NCBI RefSeq assembly: GCF_947495705.1
Contig: NZ_CANLZR010000009.1
Location: forward strand, 94,820 to 158,819
DNA length: 64,000 nucleotides
DNA from: an uncultured Phycicoccus sp.
GTDB lineage: Bacteria; Actinomycetota; Actinomycetes; Actinomycetales; Dermatophilaceae
Direction of reading: 5' to 3'
How positions within the stretch are numbered: the stretch's first letter is position 1; every line of letters starts with the position of its first letter. Under the pieces are notes generated by a model. The model was not told where the DNA came from. It did not search any database and was given only the letters and a program-made list of their open reading frames with translations. Shown one piece after another: positions 48,386 through 57,795 of the stretch. A program made the translations under genes and the position numbers.

Positions 48386-49131
48386 GGGTCCGCGGCCGTC
48401 GTCGCAGGACGGTGCGCATGCCGGACGAGGGCTGCGGACCACCACCAGCCGACGGCGGTGAGGCCGAGCCCGGCACCTGCAGCGAGCCACGAGGCGCTGC
48501 TGCCATAGAGAGCGCGGGGGTCGAGCCCCACGAAGAGGGTGACCACCGGCCCGGCCACCGGCAGGGCGCACAGCAGACGCATCGATGCCCGCGGCCCGGC
48601 GAGAGCGACCTCGGTGCGGTGGCGGGCCGCCGTGCGGGCCCGGATGGCGCGCGCCGCCGCGGCGGTCGTGTGGGCTGCCATCGCGCCGGTGCGCTCGCTG
48701 AGCTGCCAGGCCCGGGCGAGCACCAGGAGGTCCGGGTACGCGGCGCCCACGAGGCCGGCCCGCGAGGAGAGGTGGGATGCGGGTGCGGCCGGCTCGGACG
48801 CCAGGGTGGCCGCCGTCTGACCCAGCCAGGGCGCCGCCGCCCGCACGGCCGGGGTGCGCGCCCCGACACCCAGGGCCGCCGGCAGGTCCAGTCCGGCTCG
48901 TAGGCCCACCGCGACGACCTCACCGAGGTCGGCCACCCAGTCCGAAGGCTGGGCTGTGCGCCGTCGCCACGGACCGAGCCGACGCAGCGCCAGGACGGCC
49001 AGACGCGGGGCGGTTCGCGTGGACCCGCGCGCCACGGCACGCCGCGAGCGCGCAGCGGTGCCCGCGCGGGACGGCCACAGCGCCACCGCCAGCAGGAGGA
49101 ACCCGACGACGGCGGCTACCCCGCCGGCCAC
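48382..49131 (-). CDS. tadB: Type II secretion system F-domain protein (TadB-like)
   Basis: Second platform protein, 249 residues. Hydrophobic segments near residues 3-17, 178-198 and 212-232 flank the T2SSF bundle (VADLGEVVAVGLRAGLDLPAAL). I place the start at GTG 49131, where GGGAGC precedes it and only 16 bases overlap tadA; a longer frame from 49218 overlaps tadA by about 100 bases and has no family-like sequence. Confidence 0.85.
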   Translation of the reverse strand: MAGGVAAVVGFLLLAVALWPSRAGTAARSRRAVARGSTRTAPRLAVLALRRLGPWRRRTAQPSDWVADLGEVVAVGLRAGLDLPAALGVGARTPAVRAAAPWLGQTAATLASEPAAPASHLSSRAGLVGAAYPDLLVLARAWQLSERTGAMAAHTTAAAARAIRARTAARHRTEVALAGPRASMRLLCALPVAGPVVTLFVGLDPRALYGSSASWLAAGAGLGLTAVGWWWSAALVRHAHRPATTAADP

Positions 49132-50294
49132 GGCCCTGCTCCCGCCGCGTCCGACCCCAGGAGCGCCCGGAGGTCGCCCCACCCCTCGCCCTGCCGCGCG
49201 CCACCGGAGCCGTCGCACAGGGCGGTGCGGACGACGACGAACCCGCCGGGGTCGACGGCCGGGACCCCGATGCGCTCGACGAGGCGCCGGCCGTCGGGTC
49301 GCCGCGCGACGTGCACGACGGCGTGGAGCGCCCCGCGGAGCTGGGCGTGCACCGCCTCGCGCGGCATCCCGGCGAGCGAGCCGAGCGCCTCGAGCCGCGC
49401 CGGGACCTCGGCGGGTCCGTTGGCGTGCAGCGTCCCGGCGCCGCCGTCGTGGCCGGTGTTCAGCGCCGCGAGCAGGTCACGGACCTCGGGCCCCCGGACC
49501 TCGCCGACGACGAGCCGGTCGGGGCGCATCCGCAGGGCCTGCCGGACGAGGACGGCCAGGGTGACCTCGCCGGCGCCCTCGACGTTGGCCGCTCGCCCCT
49601 GGAGCCGGACCACGTGCGGGTGCTCGGGGTCGAGCTCACGGACGTCCTCGACGACGACGATGCGCTCCTGCGCCGGGCACTCCGCGAGGAGCGCGCCGAG
49701 AACGGTGGTCTTGCCGGCGCCGGTACCGCCGGTGACGAGGAAGCTCGCGCGGACCCGGACCAGGGCCCGCAGGGCCTGCGCCATCTGCGGGCCGACCGCA
49801 CCGAGGGCCGCGAGCGCCGCGAGGCCACCGGGACGCCGGCGGGCGATGCGCAGGCTGACCTGGGGCCCGTCCTCGGCCAGGGGTGGCAGGACGGCGTGGA
49901 GCCGGACCCCGCCGGGGAGCGTGCCGTCGACCCACGGCTGGGCGTCGTCGAGGCGACGCCCGGCGAGACCGGCGAGGCGGACTGCCAGAGCGCGCAGCTC
50001 GCCGGCCGCCACGCGCTGCCCGGTGGGCCGCACGCCGTCGCCCCGGTCGACCCACACGGTGCCGTCGCCGTTGACGAGCACGTCGGTGACCGCGGGGTCG
50101 CGTACGAGGACAGCGAGGGGCCCCAGCCCGACGAGTCGGTCGGTGAGGGCGTCGGCGGCGAGGTCCCGCCCGCGCGCCCCGAGGACCTCGAGCTGCTCGT
50201 CGGCGATCCGGCCGATCGTCGACGGGGTGGGGACGCGCCCCGCCCGGATCGACCGGTCGACCGCGCGGACGACCGCCGCCTCCATCGCCGTCAC
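49116..50294 (-). CDS. tadA: TadA/CpaF-family ATPase
   Basis: Secretion ATPase that powers Tad pilus assembly, 392 residues. N-terminal LVGLGPLAVLVRDPAVTDVLVNG is the usual CpaF start; then Walker A FLVTGGTGAGKTTVL, Asp box IVVVEDVRELDPEHPHVVRLQGR, Walker B RMRPDRLVVGEVRG and the His box GHDGGAGTLHAN. GTG 50294 overlaps the ssd/cpaE stop by four bases. All catalytic elements are intact, so the locus should be functional. Confidence 0.95.
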   Translation of the reverse strand: MTAMEAAVVRAVDRSIRAGRVPTPSTIGRIADEQLEVLGARGRDLAADALTDRLVGLGPLAVLVRDPAVTDVLVNGDGTVWVDRGDGVRPTGQRVAAGELRALAVRLAGLAGRRLDDAQPWVDGTLPGGVRLHAVLPPLAEDGPQVSLRIARRRPGGLAALAALGAVGPQMAQALRALVRVRASFLVTGGTGAGKTTVLGALLAECPAQERIVVVEDVRELDPEHPHVVRLQGRAANVEGAGEVTLAVLVRQALRMRPDRLVVGEVRGPEVRDLLAALNTGHDGGAGTLHANGPAEVPARLEALGSLAGMPREAVHAQLRGALHAVVHVARRPDGRRLVERIGVPAVDPGGFVVVRTALCDGSGGARQGEGWGDLRALLGSDAAGAGPWPAG

Positions 50295-51034
50295 GACGCG
50301 CGCCCGACGTGGCCACCGCTGCCGGGAAGCGCGGACAGGGCGGCATCGGCGGCCCGCCGGACCGCGTCGCGGGCGACGCCGGGCCAGAGACCGCGCTCGG
50401 CGGTGCGGACGACGGCGGGGTCGTCCTCGAGATGGTGCAGGTGGGCGACGCCGAGATGGGCCTCGACGTCGTCGAGGAGGGCCGCGGTGGGGCGCGGCCC
50501 GCGGGTGACGGCCCGCAGGTCGGTGGACCCGTCGACGAGGTCGACCACGGCCTCGACACAGGCGTCGGCGTCGGCGAGCGCGCGGGTGCGCAGGCCCACG
50601 AGCACGAGGACCAGGTGAGCCGACGCCACCGCCGCCGGGAGGTGGGGCGAGCGACGGGGGACGTCGAGCACCACCGGGCCCTCGCTGCCGGCGACCAGGG
50701 CGGCGAGCACGTCGGACACCGCCGAGGCCGGGACCGCCCGCGGGCCCGGGCCGCCCGCCGAGAGGATGCCGCACCCGTCCTCGCGCGGCAGCGAGGCGAG
50801 CAGCGACTCGGTGGGCACGGGCCCTTGCACGCCGGCGAACGCCGGCCACCGCTGACCGGGAAGGTGCTCGACCCCCGCCGTGACGTCGAGGCCACCGCCG
50901 GTGAGGTCCAGGTCGACGACGACGCTCGGCGGGCCGATGGCCGCGAGGCGTCGGCCCACGGCGACCGCCAGCGTGCTCGCGCCCAGCCCGCCCGAGGCGG
51001 CGACGACGGCGATGACGGCTGGCAGGGAGGACAT
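50291..51034 (-). CDS. CpaE/Ssd-like MinD-family protein (Tad locus)
   Basis: A 247-residue P-loop-fold protein at the head of the Tad operon, matching the septum-site Ssd/CpaE group (Rv3660c-like). VVAASGGLGASTLAVAVGRRL near residue 10 is a deviant Walker A: the lysines of KGGxGKT are replaced (SGGLGAST), as is usual in actinobacterial Ssd proteins. DLDLTGGGLD is the switch-like strand. The receiver-like N-terminal domain of longer CpaE proteins is absent. ATG 51034 has GGGAGG in front. Confidence 0.83.
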   Translation of the reverse strand: MSSLPAVIAVVAASGGLGASTLAVAVGRRLAAIGPPSVVVDLDLTGGGLDVTAGVEHLPGQRWPAFAGVQGPVPTESLLASLPREDGCGILSAGGPGPRAVPASAVSDVLAALVAGSEGPVVLDVPRRSPHLPAAVASAHLVLVLVGLRTRALADADACVEAVVDLVDGSTDLRAVTRGPRPTAALLDDVEAHLGVAHLHHLEDDPAVVRTAERGLWPGVARDAVRRAADAALSALPGSGGHVGRAS

Positions 51035-51140
51035 GCATCGAGGGTCCCCGCGGCACGGCCGGGACGGCAGGGGGGTGCGGGCGATCTGTGGACGCCGGAG
51101 TGCTGCGACACCCCCTGTGGACAACGCATCCGGAGCCGGA

Positions 51141-51245
51141 CCTGGAAGCGGACATAGGACGGCCCCGGTCGGGGGCGGGGTCCCCGCGACTCGGGGCGCC
51201 GAGAGGGCCGCCTGGAAGCGGACATAGGACGGCCCCGGTCGGGGG
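51141..51245. repeat. Two 35-base direct repeats upstream of the Tad operon
   Basis: Copies at 51141-51175 and 51211-51245 are identical over 35 bases; both begin CCTGGAAGCGGACATAGGAC and end in a GGCCCCGGTCGGGGG run. The repeat period is 70 bases. They lie 107-211 bases upstream of the ssd/cpaE start, so they could be regulator sites, or a duplicated relic. Confidence 0.85.
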
Positions 51246-51261
51246 GACAACCGGGGCCGTC
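51228..51261. terminator. Hairpin at the end of the second direct repeat
   Basis: Perfect 11-bp arms GACGGCCCCGG (51228-51238) and CCGGGGCCGTC (51251-51261) around 12 bases. No T-run on either side; a terminator or structured leader is equally possible. Confidence 0.45.
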
Positions 51262-51465
51262 GGCGAGCCGAGCTCCGGGGGGGAGAAGCCGGTCCGCCAT
51301 CCGCTCAACCCCTAGGGGGAGCGAGTAGGACAATCGTGTCCCATCGGTGCCACTCTGCGCAAGCCCGCCACTCCGTTGTCTAGGTCGTCCTCAGGCCTCG
51401 CTCAGCGCGTCGGCAGGCGGCGACTGGGACATGGTGGGCCTCCGGACCCTGGCAACAGGGGACGC

Positions 51466-51499
51466 CACGAGGCCCTCGCCTCGTGGCGAGGGCCTCGTG
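51466..51499. terminator. Perfect 15-bp hairpin
   Basis: Arms 51466-51480 (CACGAGGCCCTCGCC) and 51485-51499 pair perfectly around TCGT. It lies about 200 bases after the stop of the Fic-like gene on the minus strand and could end that transcript; no T-run follows. Confidence 0.55.
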
Positions 51500-51698
51500 C
51501 CGCCGCAGGCTTCGGGCGACCAGGCGTGCTCCTGAGCCGTCGGAGCGGGTCAAGCCCGCCACGACCGGTCCATCAGTGGACTGCCCGCGCGTGGGTGTCC
51601 CGTCGTCCTGCGGTAGATCGTGCCCCGGGAGAAGAACTCCCGAGGGTTCGTTTCTACACCCGCCGGACACCGCCGACCAGCGATCGGTGCATGCGGAT

Positions 51699-52556
51699 TC
51701 ACAGCCGTCCGGCGAGGACCGCGTCGGCGACCTTCGCGCCCTCGTCGGCGGCCGCCTGGATCGCGGTGCAGCAGTGCGAGACCCACAGCCCCACCCCGGC
51801 GGCGTCACCCCGCCCGTAGGCCGCGAGCGCGCCGACGTACGGGGCGATGCCCTGCGCCCCGTGGCCTGCTTCGACGACCGCGACCCCGGTCGGGTCGAGC
51901 CCGGACGCCTGCACGAGGGCGCGGTCCAGGGCCCGGGCGACGACGGCGTTGCCGCGGACGAACGGGCGCACGGTGGCGAGCTCGGCGTGGACGACCGCCG
52001 CCGCCACGACGACGGGCACCCGGGGGGCGGCGAGGAGGATCTCGGCGACTCCCCGCAGCCGGGAGGCGGCAACCGTGGCCTCGGGCGCCGGCCCGAGGTC
52101 GGCGAGCTCGGAGCACCCCTCGCCGGCGGTCCTCGGCCGTCCCAGGGCGTCGTCGGGCACGAGCCCGGCGGCCGCGACCGTGTGCAGCCTCGCGAGGGCC
52201 TGCAGCGGCGCCGAGAGCACGACGGAGCGCACCCGCTCGCTCTCGGCAGTGGCACCGACGACGCCACGCACGACCTGCTCGACCGGGTCGGGGTCCGGCG
52301 ACCACGTGACGGCTCCCCGGACGATGTCGCGGACGACGTCGACGGGCAGTGACGCCCCTTCGAGCTCGGCGCTGGCGACCGCGCCCCGGACCCGGGACTC
52401 CGCGGCGGCCTCGGCCGTGCGGCGGCGCAGTGCGGCGTGCCACCGGAGGCGGGTGCACGCCTCGCGGGCGGCCTCCACCTGCTCGGGGATGCCCGGCAGC
52501 TCGGCGAGCCGGGCGACGGCCTCGACCGCGGGACTGGCGGCGGACTCGGAGGGCAT
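51699..52556 (-). CDS. Fic-like fold protein with degenerate active site (Rv3662c-like)
   Basis: A 285-residue protein. AELEGASLPVDVVRDI near residue 63 resembles the helix that precedes the Fic core, and TVRPFVRGNAVVAR at 195-208 aligns with the Fic motif HPFxxGNGRxxR. The catalytic histidine is arginine and the GNGR arginine is valine (GNAV), so AMP transfer is unlikely. Actinobacterial homologues next to Tad genes are usually annotated only as oxidoreductase or hypothetical. ATG 52556 has TAGGCT six bases upstream. It diverges from the LytS-type kinase gene. Confidence 0.75.
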   Translation of the reverse strand: MPSESAASPAVEAVARLAELPGIPEQVEAAREACTRLRWHAALRRRTAEAAAESRVRGAVASAELEGASLPVDVVRDIVRGAVTWSPDPDPVEQVVRGVVGATAESERVRSVVLSAPLQALARLHTVAAAGLVPDDALGRPRTAGEGCSELADLGPAPEATVAASRLRGVAEILLAAPRVPVVVAAAVVHAELATVRPFVRGNAVVARALDRALVQASGLDPTGVAVVEAGHGAQGIAPYVGALAAYGRGDAAGVGLWVSHCCTAIQAAADEGAKVADAVLAGRL

Positions 52557-52562
52557 CCGGGC

Positions 52563-52568
52563 AGCCTA
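52563..52568 (-). promoter_or_regulatory. -10 element of the Fic-like gene
   Basis: TAGGCT on the minus strand, six bases before ATG 52556; faces the divergent kinase promoter at 52611. Confidence 0.5.
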
Positions 52569-52610
52569 GCCAGCAGCGACCGGGCCCTCCCGCGCGGTGC
52601 CGGGTGAGCC

Positions 52611-52616
52611 TAGGGT
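52611..52616 (+). promoter_or_regulatory. -10 element of the sensor kinase gene
   Basis: TAGGGT, then seven bases, then ATG 52624. Leaderless pattern. Confidence 0.5.
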
Positions 52617-52623
52617 GTGGCGC

Positions 52624-53817
52624 ATGACGGGCATCCACTGGCCGACGGCGGTGCTCGTCGGGGGGACGGTGCTGCTGCTGTGGCTCGGGGTCGCGCTCCT
52701 GCAGCGCAGCCGGCGCCGGGGCTTCATCTCCGACACCGACCGGGCGACGTACGCGACCCTGCACACCGCGTCGCTGGCCGCCCGGCACCTCGGCGACGGC
52801 CTGTCCCCGGAGGCCGCCGAGCGGGCCGGACGCCACCTGTTGTCCATCCTCGGCGCGCAGGCGGTCTCGATCGCCGGCCCCGGCAGCGTCCTGTCCTGGA
52901 CCGGCCGGGGCGACCACCACCGTGACCTGGCCGTCCCGCTCGGTGAGCAGACCCTCGGGACGGGCCGCACCGTCGCCCACCGCGGGGACGCTGTGGCGTG
53001 CGAGGACCTCGAGTGCCCGATCCGCGGCGCCGTCACCGCTCCCCTGGCGACCGACGACCTCGTCGTCGGGACGCTCACGGCGTGGACCGACCGCCCCTCG
53101 CCCGGGCTGACCCGGGCCACCGAGGAGGTCGCCGCCTGGGTGAGCAGCCAGCTCGCCCTCGCCGAGCTCGCCCGGACCCGCAACCGCGTCATGGAGGCCG
53201 AGCTGCGCGCCCTGCGGGCCCAGATCAGCCCGCACTTCATCTACAACAGCCTCGCGGCCATCGCGTCGTTCGTGCGGACCGACCCCGACCGGGCGCGTGA
53301 GCTCCTCCTGGACTTCGCCGACTTCACGCGGTACGCGCTGCGCACGGGGGGCACGTTCACGACGCTGGCGGAGGAGCTGCGCAACGTCGAGCGCTACCTC
53401 GTCCTGGAGCAGGCGCGCTTCGGCGACCGCCTCCGGGTCTCCCTGCTCGTCGCTCCCGAGGTCCTGCCCGTCACGCTCCCGTACCTGGCGGTCCAGCCCC
53501 TCGTCGAGAACGCGGTCCGGCACGGGCTGGCGAGCAAGGAGGGGATCGGGCACGTCTCCATCACCGCGACCGACCTCGGCTCGGCGGCGGAGATCGCGAT
53601 CGAGGACGACGGCGTCGGCAGCGAGCCCGAGCGCATCCGCACGATCCTCGACGGCGCGCACGCCCACGACTCGGTGGGACTCGGGAACGTCGATGCCCGG
53701 CTGCGACAGGTGTACGGCGACGAGTTCGGGCTCACCGTCGACACGGCCCCGGGGGCGGGGACCAGGGTGAGCTTCCGGGTGCCCAAGTTCGCACCCGGGG
53801 TCCACACCCAGGACTGA
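52624..53817 (+). CDS. LytS-type sensor histidine kinase
   Basis: A 397-residue kinase. One N-terminal membrane helix (residues 5-25), then a GAF-like sensor domain (about 40-180) with cysteines in VACEDLECPI, then a HisKA_7TM-less LytS kinase: the phosphoacceptor His204 in AQISPHFIYNSL, N-box PLVENAVRHGL and G-box SVGLGNVDARL. Only one helix, unlike the multi-spanning LytS/BtsS sensors, so the signal may be cytoplasmic. It is followed 22 bases later by its LytTR partner. Confidence 0.93.
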   Translation: MTGIHWPTAVLVGGTVLLLWLGVALLQRSRRRGFISDTDRATYATLHTASLAARHLGDGLSPEAAERAGRHLLSILGAQAVSIAGPGSVLSWTGRGDHHRDLAVPLGEQTLGTGRTVAHRGDAVACEDLECPIRGAVTAPLATDDLVVGTLTAWTDRPSPGLTRATEEVAAWVSSQLALAELARTRNRVMEAELRALRAQISPHFIYNSLAAIASFVRTDPDRARELLLDFADFTRYALRTGGTFTTLAEELRNVERYLVLEQARFGDRLRVSLLVAPEVLPVTLPYLAVQPLVENAVRHGLASKEGIGHVSITATDLGSAAEIAIEDDGVGSEPERIRTILDGAHAHDSVGLGNVDARLRQVYGDEFGLTVDTAPGAGTRVSFRVPKFAPGVHTQD

Positions 53818-53827
53818 GCATCGGCCG

Positions 53828-53833
53828 TAGGCT
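53828..53833 (+). promoter_or_regulatory. -10 element of the LytTR regulator gene
   Basis: TAGGCT six bases before ATG 53840, inside the 22-base gap after the kinase gene. It would allow the regulator to be expressed without the kinase. Confidence 0.4.
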
Positions 53834-53839
53834 CCGGAC

Positions 53840-54619
53840 ATGTCCACCGCCGGGCTCGTGGCCCTCGTCGTCGACGACGAGGCGCCTGCGCTGTCGGAGC
53901 TCGGGTACCTCCTCGAGCGCGACCCGCGCGTCGCCGAGGTCCTCACGGCCGCCAGCGGCACCGACGCCCTGCGCCTCCTCGACACTCGCGACATCGACGT
54001 CGTCTTCAGCGACATCTCGATGCCGGGGCTCGACGGGATGGCGCTGGCCCGGGTCATCTCGCGGTTCGCCGTCCGCCCCCAGATCGTGTTCGTCACGGCC
54101 CACGAGCGGCATGCGGTCGACGCGTTCGCCCTCGCCGTCACCGACTACGTCATGAAGCCGGTGCGCGGCGACCGCCTGGCCGAGGCCGTCCGCCGGGTCG
54201 TCGACCAGCGTGAGCGCGCCCGCGCCCGCAGCGAGGACGGGACGTCGGGCCCACCGCAGGTCGAGGACGAGACGATCCCGGTCGAGCTGGGCGGCGTGAC
54301 GCGGTTCATCTCCCGGAGCCAGATCCGGTTCGCCCAGGCGCACGGCGACTACGCCCGCCTCCACACCGACACCGGGTCGCACCTGGTCCGCATCCCCCTG
54401 TCCGCGCTCGAGGAGAAGTGGGGCGAGGTCGGGTTCGTCCGCATCCACCGCTCCACGCTCATCGCGCTCGCCCACGTGCGCGAGGTGCGGATGGACCACG
54501 GGCGGTGCTCCGTCCTCGTCGACGAGGTCGAGCTCCAGGTGAGCCGGCGGCACACCAAGCAGCTCCGGGACACCCTGCTCCGCCGGCCGCTCGGGGACCG
54601 CGGCACCGGCGGGGACTGA
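53840..54619 (+). CDS. LytTR-family response regulator
   Basis: A 259-residue regulator. Receiver domain: acidic pocket VDDEAPAL, phosphoacceptor Asp58 in VVFSDISMPGLDG, threonine in IVFVTAHERHA and lysine in DYVMKPV. After a charged linker the LytTR DNA-binding domain (from about residue 150) shows RFAQAHGDYARLHT, VRIHRSTLIAL and VSRRHTKQLRD. Such regulators bind direct repeats upstream of their target; the symporter operon four bases downstream is the likely target. Confidence 0.95.
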   Translation: MSTAGLVALVVDDEAPALSELGYLLERDPRVAEVLTAASGTDALRLLDTRDIDVVFSDISMPGLDGMALARVISRFAVRPQIVFVTAHERHAVDAFALAVTDYVMKPVRGDRLAEAVRRVVDQRERARARSEDGTSGPPQVEDETIPVELGGVTRFISRSQIRFAQAHGDYARLHTDTGSHLVRIPLSALEEKWGEVGFVRIHRSTLIALAHVREVRMDHGRCSVLVDEVELQVSRRHTKQLRDTLLRRPLGDRGTGGD

Positions 54620-54623
54620 ACGG

Positions 54624-55004
54624 ATGAGCACCCCCCAGGAGCCGCCGCCCCGGGTGCGCGTGACGAGCTCGCGTCGCGGGGCCGTGCCCGTCGGGCCCCG
54701 CCCGCCCGCGCGTGATCTCGACGAGCAGACGGTGCTCGGCGACGTCTACCTGCGCGGGCTCATGCGCGCCCAGCTGCGCCTCTCGCTCGCCGTCCTCGCC
54801 CTGACCGTCGTCGGCCTCGCAGCCCTGCCCGTCACGCTGGCGCTCGTGCCCGCCACCCAGGGGACCACGGTGTTCGGGGTGCCGTTCCCGTGGCTGGTCC
54901 TCGGAGTCGCGGTGTACCCGGCCGCGTGGGTCCTCGCGCGGTGGTACGCCCGGCAGAGCGAACGCCTCGAGGCGGACTTCGCCGACGTCGTCGAGGCCCC
55001 GTGA
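54624..55004 (+). CDS. Small two-helix membrane protein (DUF485-like) of the symporter unit
   Basis: A 126-residue protein with a proline-rich cytoplasmic N-terminus and two hydrophobic helices (about residues 52-78 and 88-106), then a charged tail. Position and topology match the DUF485 proteins that accompany ActP/MctC-type symporters, though the sequence match is weak. It starts four bases after the regulator stop and overlaps the symporter start by four bases (GTGA). Confidence 0.75.
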   Translation: MSTPQEPPPRVRVTSSRRGAVPVGPRPPARDLDEQTVLGDVYLRGLMRAQLRLSLAVLALTVVGLAALPVTLALVPATQGTTVFGVPFPWLVLGVAVYPAAWVLARWYARQSERLEADFADVVEAP

Positions 55005-56533
55005 GCAGCCCGCTCTCGCTCGCCGCGGTCGTCGCGGTCTGCCTGACGACCCTCGTCGTCGGCGGGCTCGGGCTCCGGCTGTCCCGTCGGACGAGCGACT
55101 TCTACGTCGCCGGGCGCACCGTCTCACCGCGGCTCAACGCCTCGGCCATCGGCGGGGAGTACCTGTCGGCGGCGAGCTTCCTCGGGGTCGCCGGGCTCGT
55201 CTACGGCGCCGGCATCGACATGCTCTGGCTGCCCGTCGGGTACACCCTCGGCTACCTCGTCCTCCTCGTCATGGTGGCGGCCCCGATGCGCCGCTCGGGC
55301 GCCTACACCCTGCCCGACTTCGCGGAAGCCCGGCTGGGCTCTCGCGCGGTGCGGCTCGTGTCCTCGGTGCTCGTCGTCGCCATCGGCTGGCTCTACCTCG
55401 TGCCGCAGTTCCAGGGCGCCGGGCTCACCCTGACCCTCGTCACGGGCGCCCCACCCTGGGTGGGCGGTTTCGTCGTCATGGTCGTCATCGCTGCGGCGGT
55501 CGGGGCCGGCGGCATGCGGTCCATCACGTTCGTGCAGGCGGTCCAGTACTGGATCAAGCTCACCGCGCTCGCCGTGCCGGCCTTCGCCCTGCTGTTCCTG
55601 TGGTTCCGGGCCGGGCACCCCGCCCCGGTCGTGCCGCCGGACTGGCACGCCCTCCTGAGCCGCTCCGGTCCGGACGACCACCCGGTGTACCGGACCGTCT
55701 CGGTGGTGCTCGCGCTGTGTCTGGGGACGATGGGCCTGCCGCACGTCCTCGTCCGCTACTACACCAACCCCGACGGGGTCGGGGCCCGGCGCACCACCGT
55801 CACCGTCATCGCCCTCCTGGGGGTGTTCTACCTCCTGCCCCCGGTGTACGCGGCCCTCGGTCGGGTCGTGTACCACGAGCTGCCGGACGGGGTCCGCAGC
55901 GACTCCATCGTGCTGCGCATCCCCGGCGAGCTCGCGGGCGGTCTCGGCGGCGAGGTCATGACCGCGATGCTCGCCGGCGGGGCGTTCGCGGCGTTCCTGT
56001 CCACGGCGTCGGGGCTCGCGATGTCGGTGACCGGCGTCATCGACCAGGAGGTGCTGCGCCCACGCTTCTCGCGCCTCAGCGGCGGGGACGCCCCCGGGAT
56101 CCGGGGGTTCCGGTACGCGGCGGTCCTCGCGGTCGTGCTGCCCTACCTCCTGAGCCGTGCGATCGAGCCCATGGGCCTCGCGACGACGGTGGGCCTGGCG
56201 TTCGCCGTCGCAGCGGCGACCTTCGCGCCGCTCATCATCCTGGGGGTCTGGTGGCCCCGGCTGTCGGTCCCGGGCGCCATGACGGGGCTGCTCGTCGGGG
56301 GCGTGGCGACGGTCGCGTCACTCGGGGTCACGATGGCGCGTGGGGACCTCGACGGCTGGGCCGGGGCGCTGCTGGCCAACCCCGCGCTGTGGGCGGTCCC
56401 CCTGGCCATCACCTCCGCCGTCGTCGTGTCGCTCGCGACACCGGGCCGGATCCCGGCGTCGACGACGCGGATCCTCGTCCGGCTGCACACGCCCGAGCGG
56501 GTGGCACTCGCCCGCTCGCGGCTGCGCGACTGA
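55001..56533 (+). CDS. Sodium:solute symporter (ActP/MctC-like)
   Basis: A 510-residue SSS-family transporter with about 13 membrane helices. TSDFYVAGRTVSPRLNASAIGGEYLSAASFLG is the family's helix 1-2 signature; GMRSITFVQAVQYWIKL and LPHVLVRYYTNP are typical of the cation/acetate and monocarboxylate branch. Acetate, pyruvate or propionate is the likely cargo, by family and by the LytS/LytTR context. GTG 55001 overlaps the preceding small membrane gene. Converges with kbl. Confidence 0.93.
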   Translation: MSSPLSLAAVVAVCLTTLVVGGLGLRLSRRTSDFYVAGRTVSPRLNASAIGGEYLSAASFLGVAGLVYGAGIDMLWLPVGYTLGYLVLLVMVAAPMRRSGAYTLPDFAEARLGSRAVRLVSSVLVVAIGWLYLVPQFQGAGLTLTLVTGAPPWVGGFVVMVVIAAAVGAGGMRSITFVQAVQYWIKLTALAVPAFALLFLWFRAGHPAPVVPPDWHALLSRSGPDDHPVYRTVSVVLALCLGTMGLPHVLVRYYTNPDGVGARRTTVTVIALLGVFYLLPPVYAALGRVVYHELPDGVRSDSIVLRIPGELAGGLGGEVMTAMLAGGAFAAFLSTASGLAMSVTGVIDQEVLRPRFSRLSGGDAPGIRGFRYAAVLAVVLPYLLSRAIEPMGLATTVGLAFAVAAATFAPLIILGVWWPRLSVPGAMTGLLVGGVATVASLGVTMARGDLDGWAGALLANPALWAVPLAITSAVVVSLATPGRIPASTTRILVRLHTPERVALARSRLRD

Positions 56534-56553
56534 CCGACGGGCCCCGCCCGGGG

Positions 56554-57747
<1,194 letters not shown>

Positions 57748-57795
57748 GTCGCCTCCTCGTGGGTGGAATCGCCCGTCAGCCTAGGCCCGCTCGGG

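Larger units (their letters stand above)
51035..51698. other. Gene-free 664-base region upstream of the Tad operon
   Basis: No frame here shows family character or starts with a ribosome site. The stretch holds two 35-base direct repeats (51141 and 51211), a hairpin at 51228-51261, a palindrome CCCCTAGGGG at 51309-51318, a small dyad GGACA-4-TGTCC at 51328-51341, a perfect 15-bp hairpin at 51466-51499 and a short GCGGG/CCCGC hairpin near 51546-51560. In mycobacteria a HAD hydrolase gene lies at this position; I see no remnant of it. Confidence 0.6.

Noticed and set aside
50291..51034. Ssd/CpaE-like protein as a pseudogene because of its altered Walker A
   Set aside because: Loss of the Walker lysines is common in this group and the rest of the frame is intact.
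51376..51819. Short plus-strand frames over 51347-51819 as genes
   Set aside because: No ribosome site, no family character, and they run into the antisense of the Fic-like gene.
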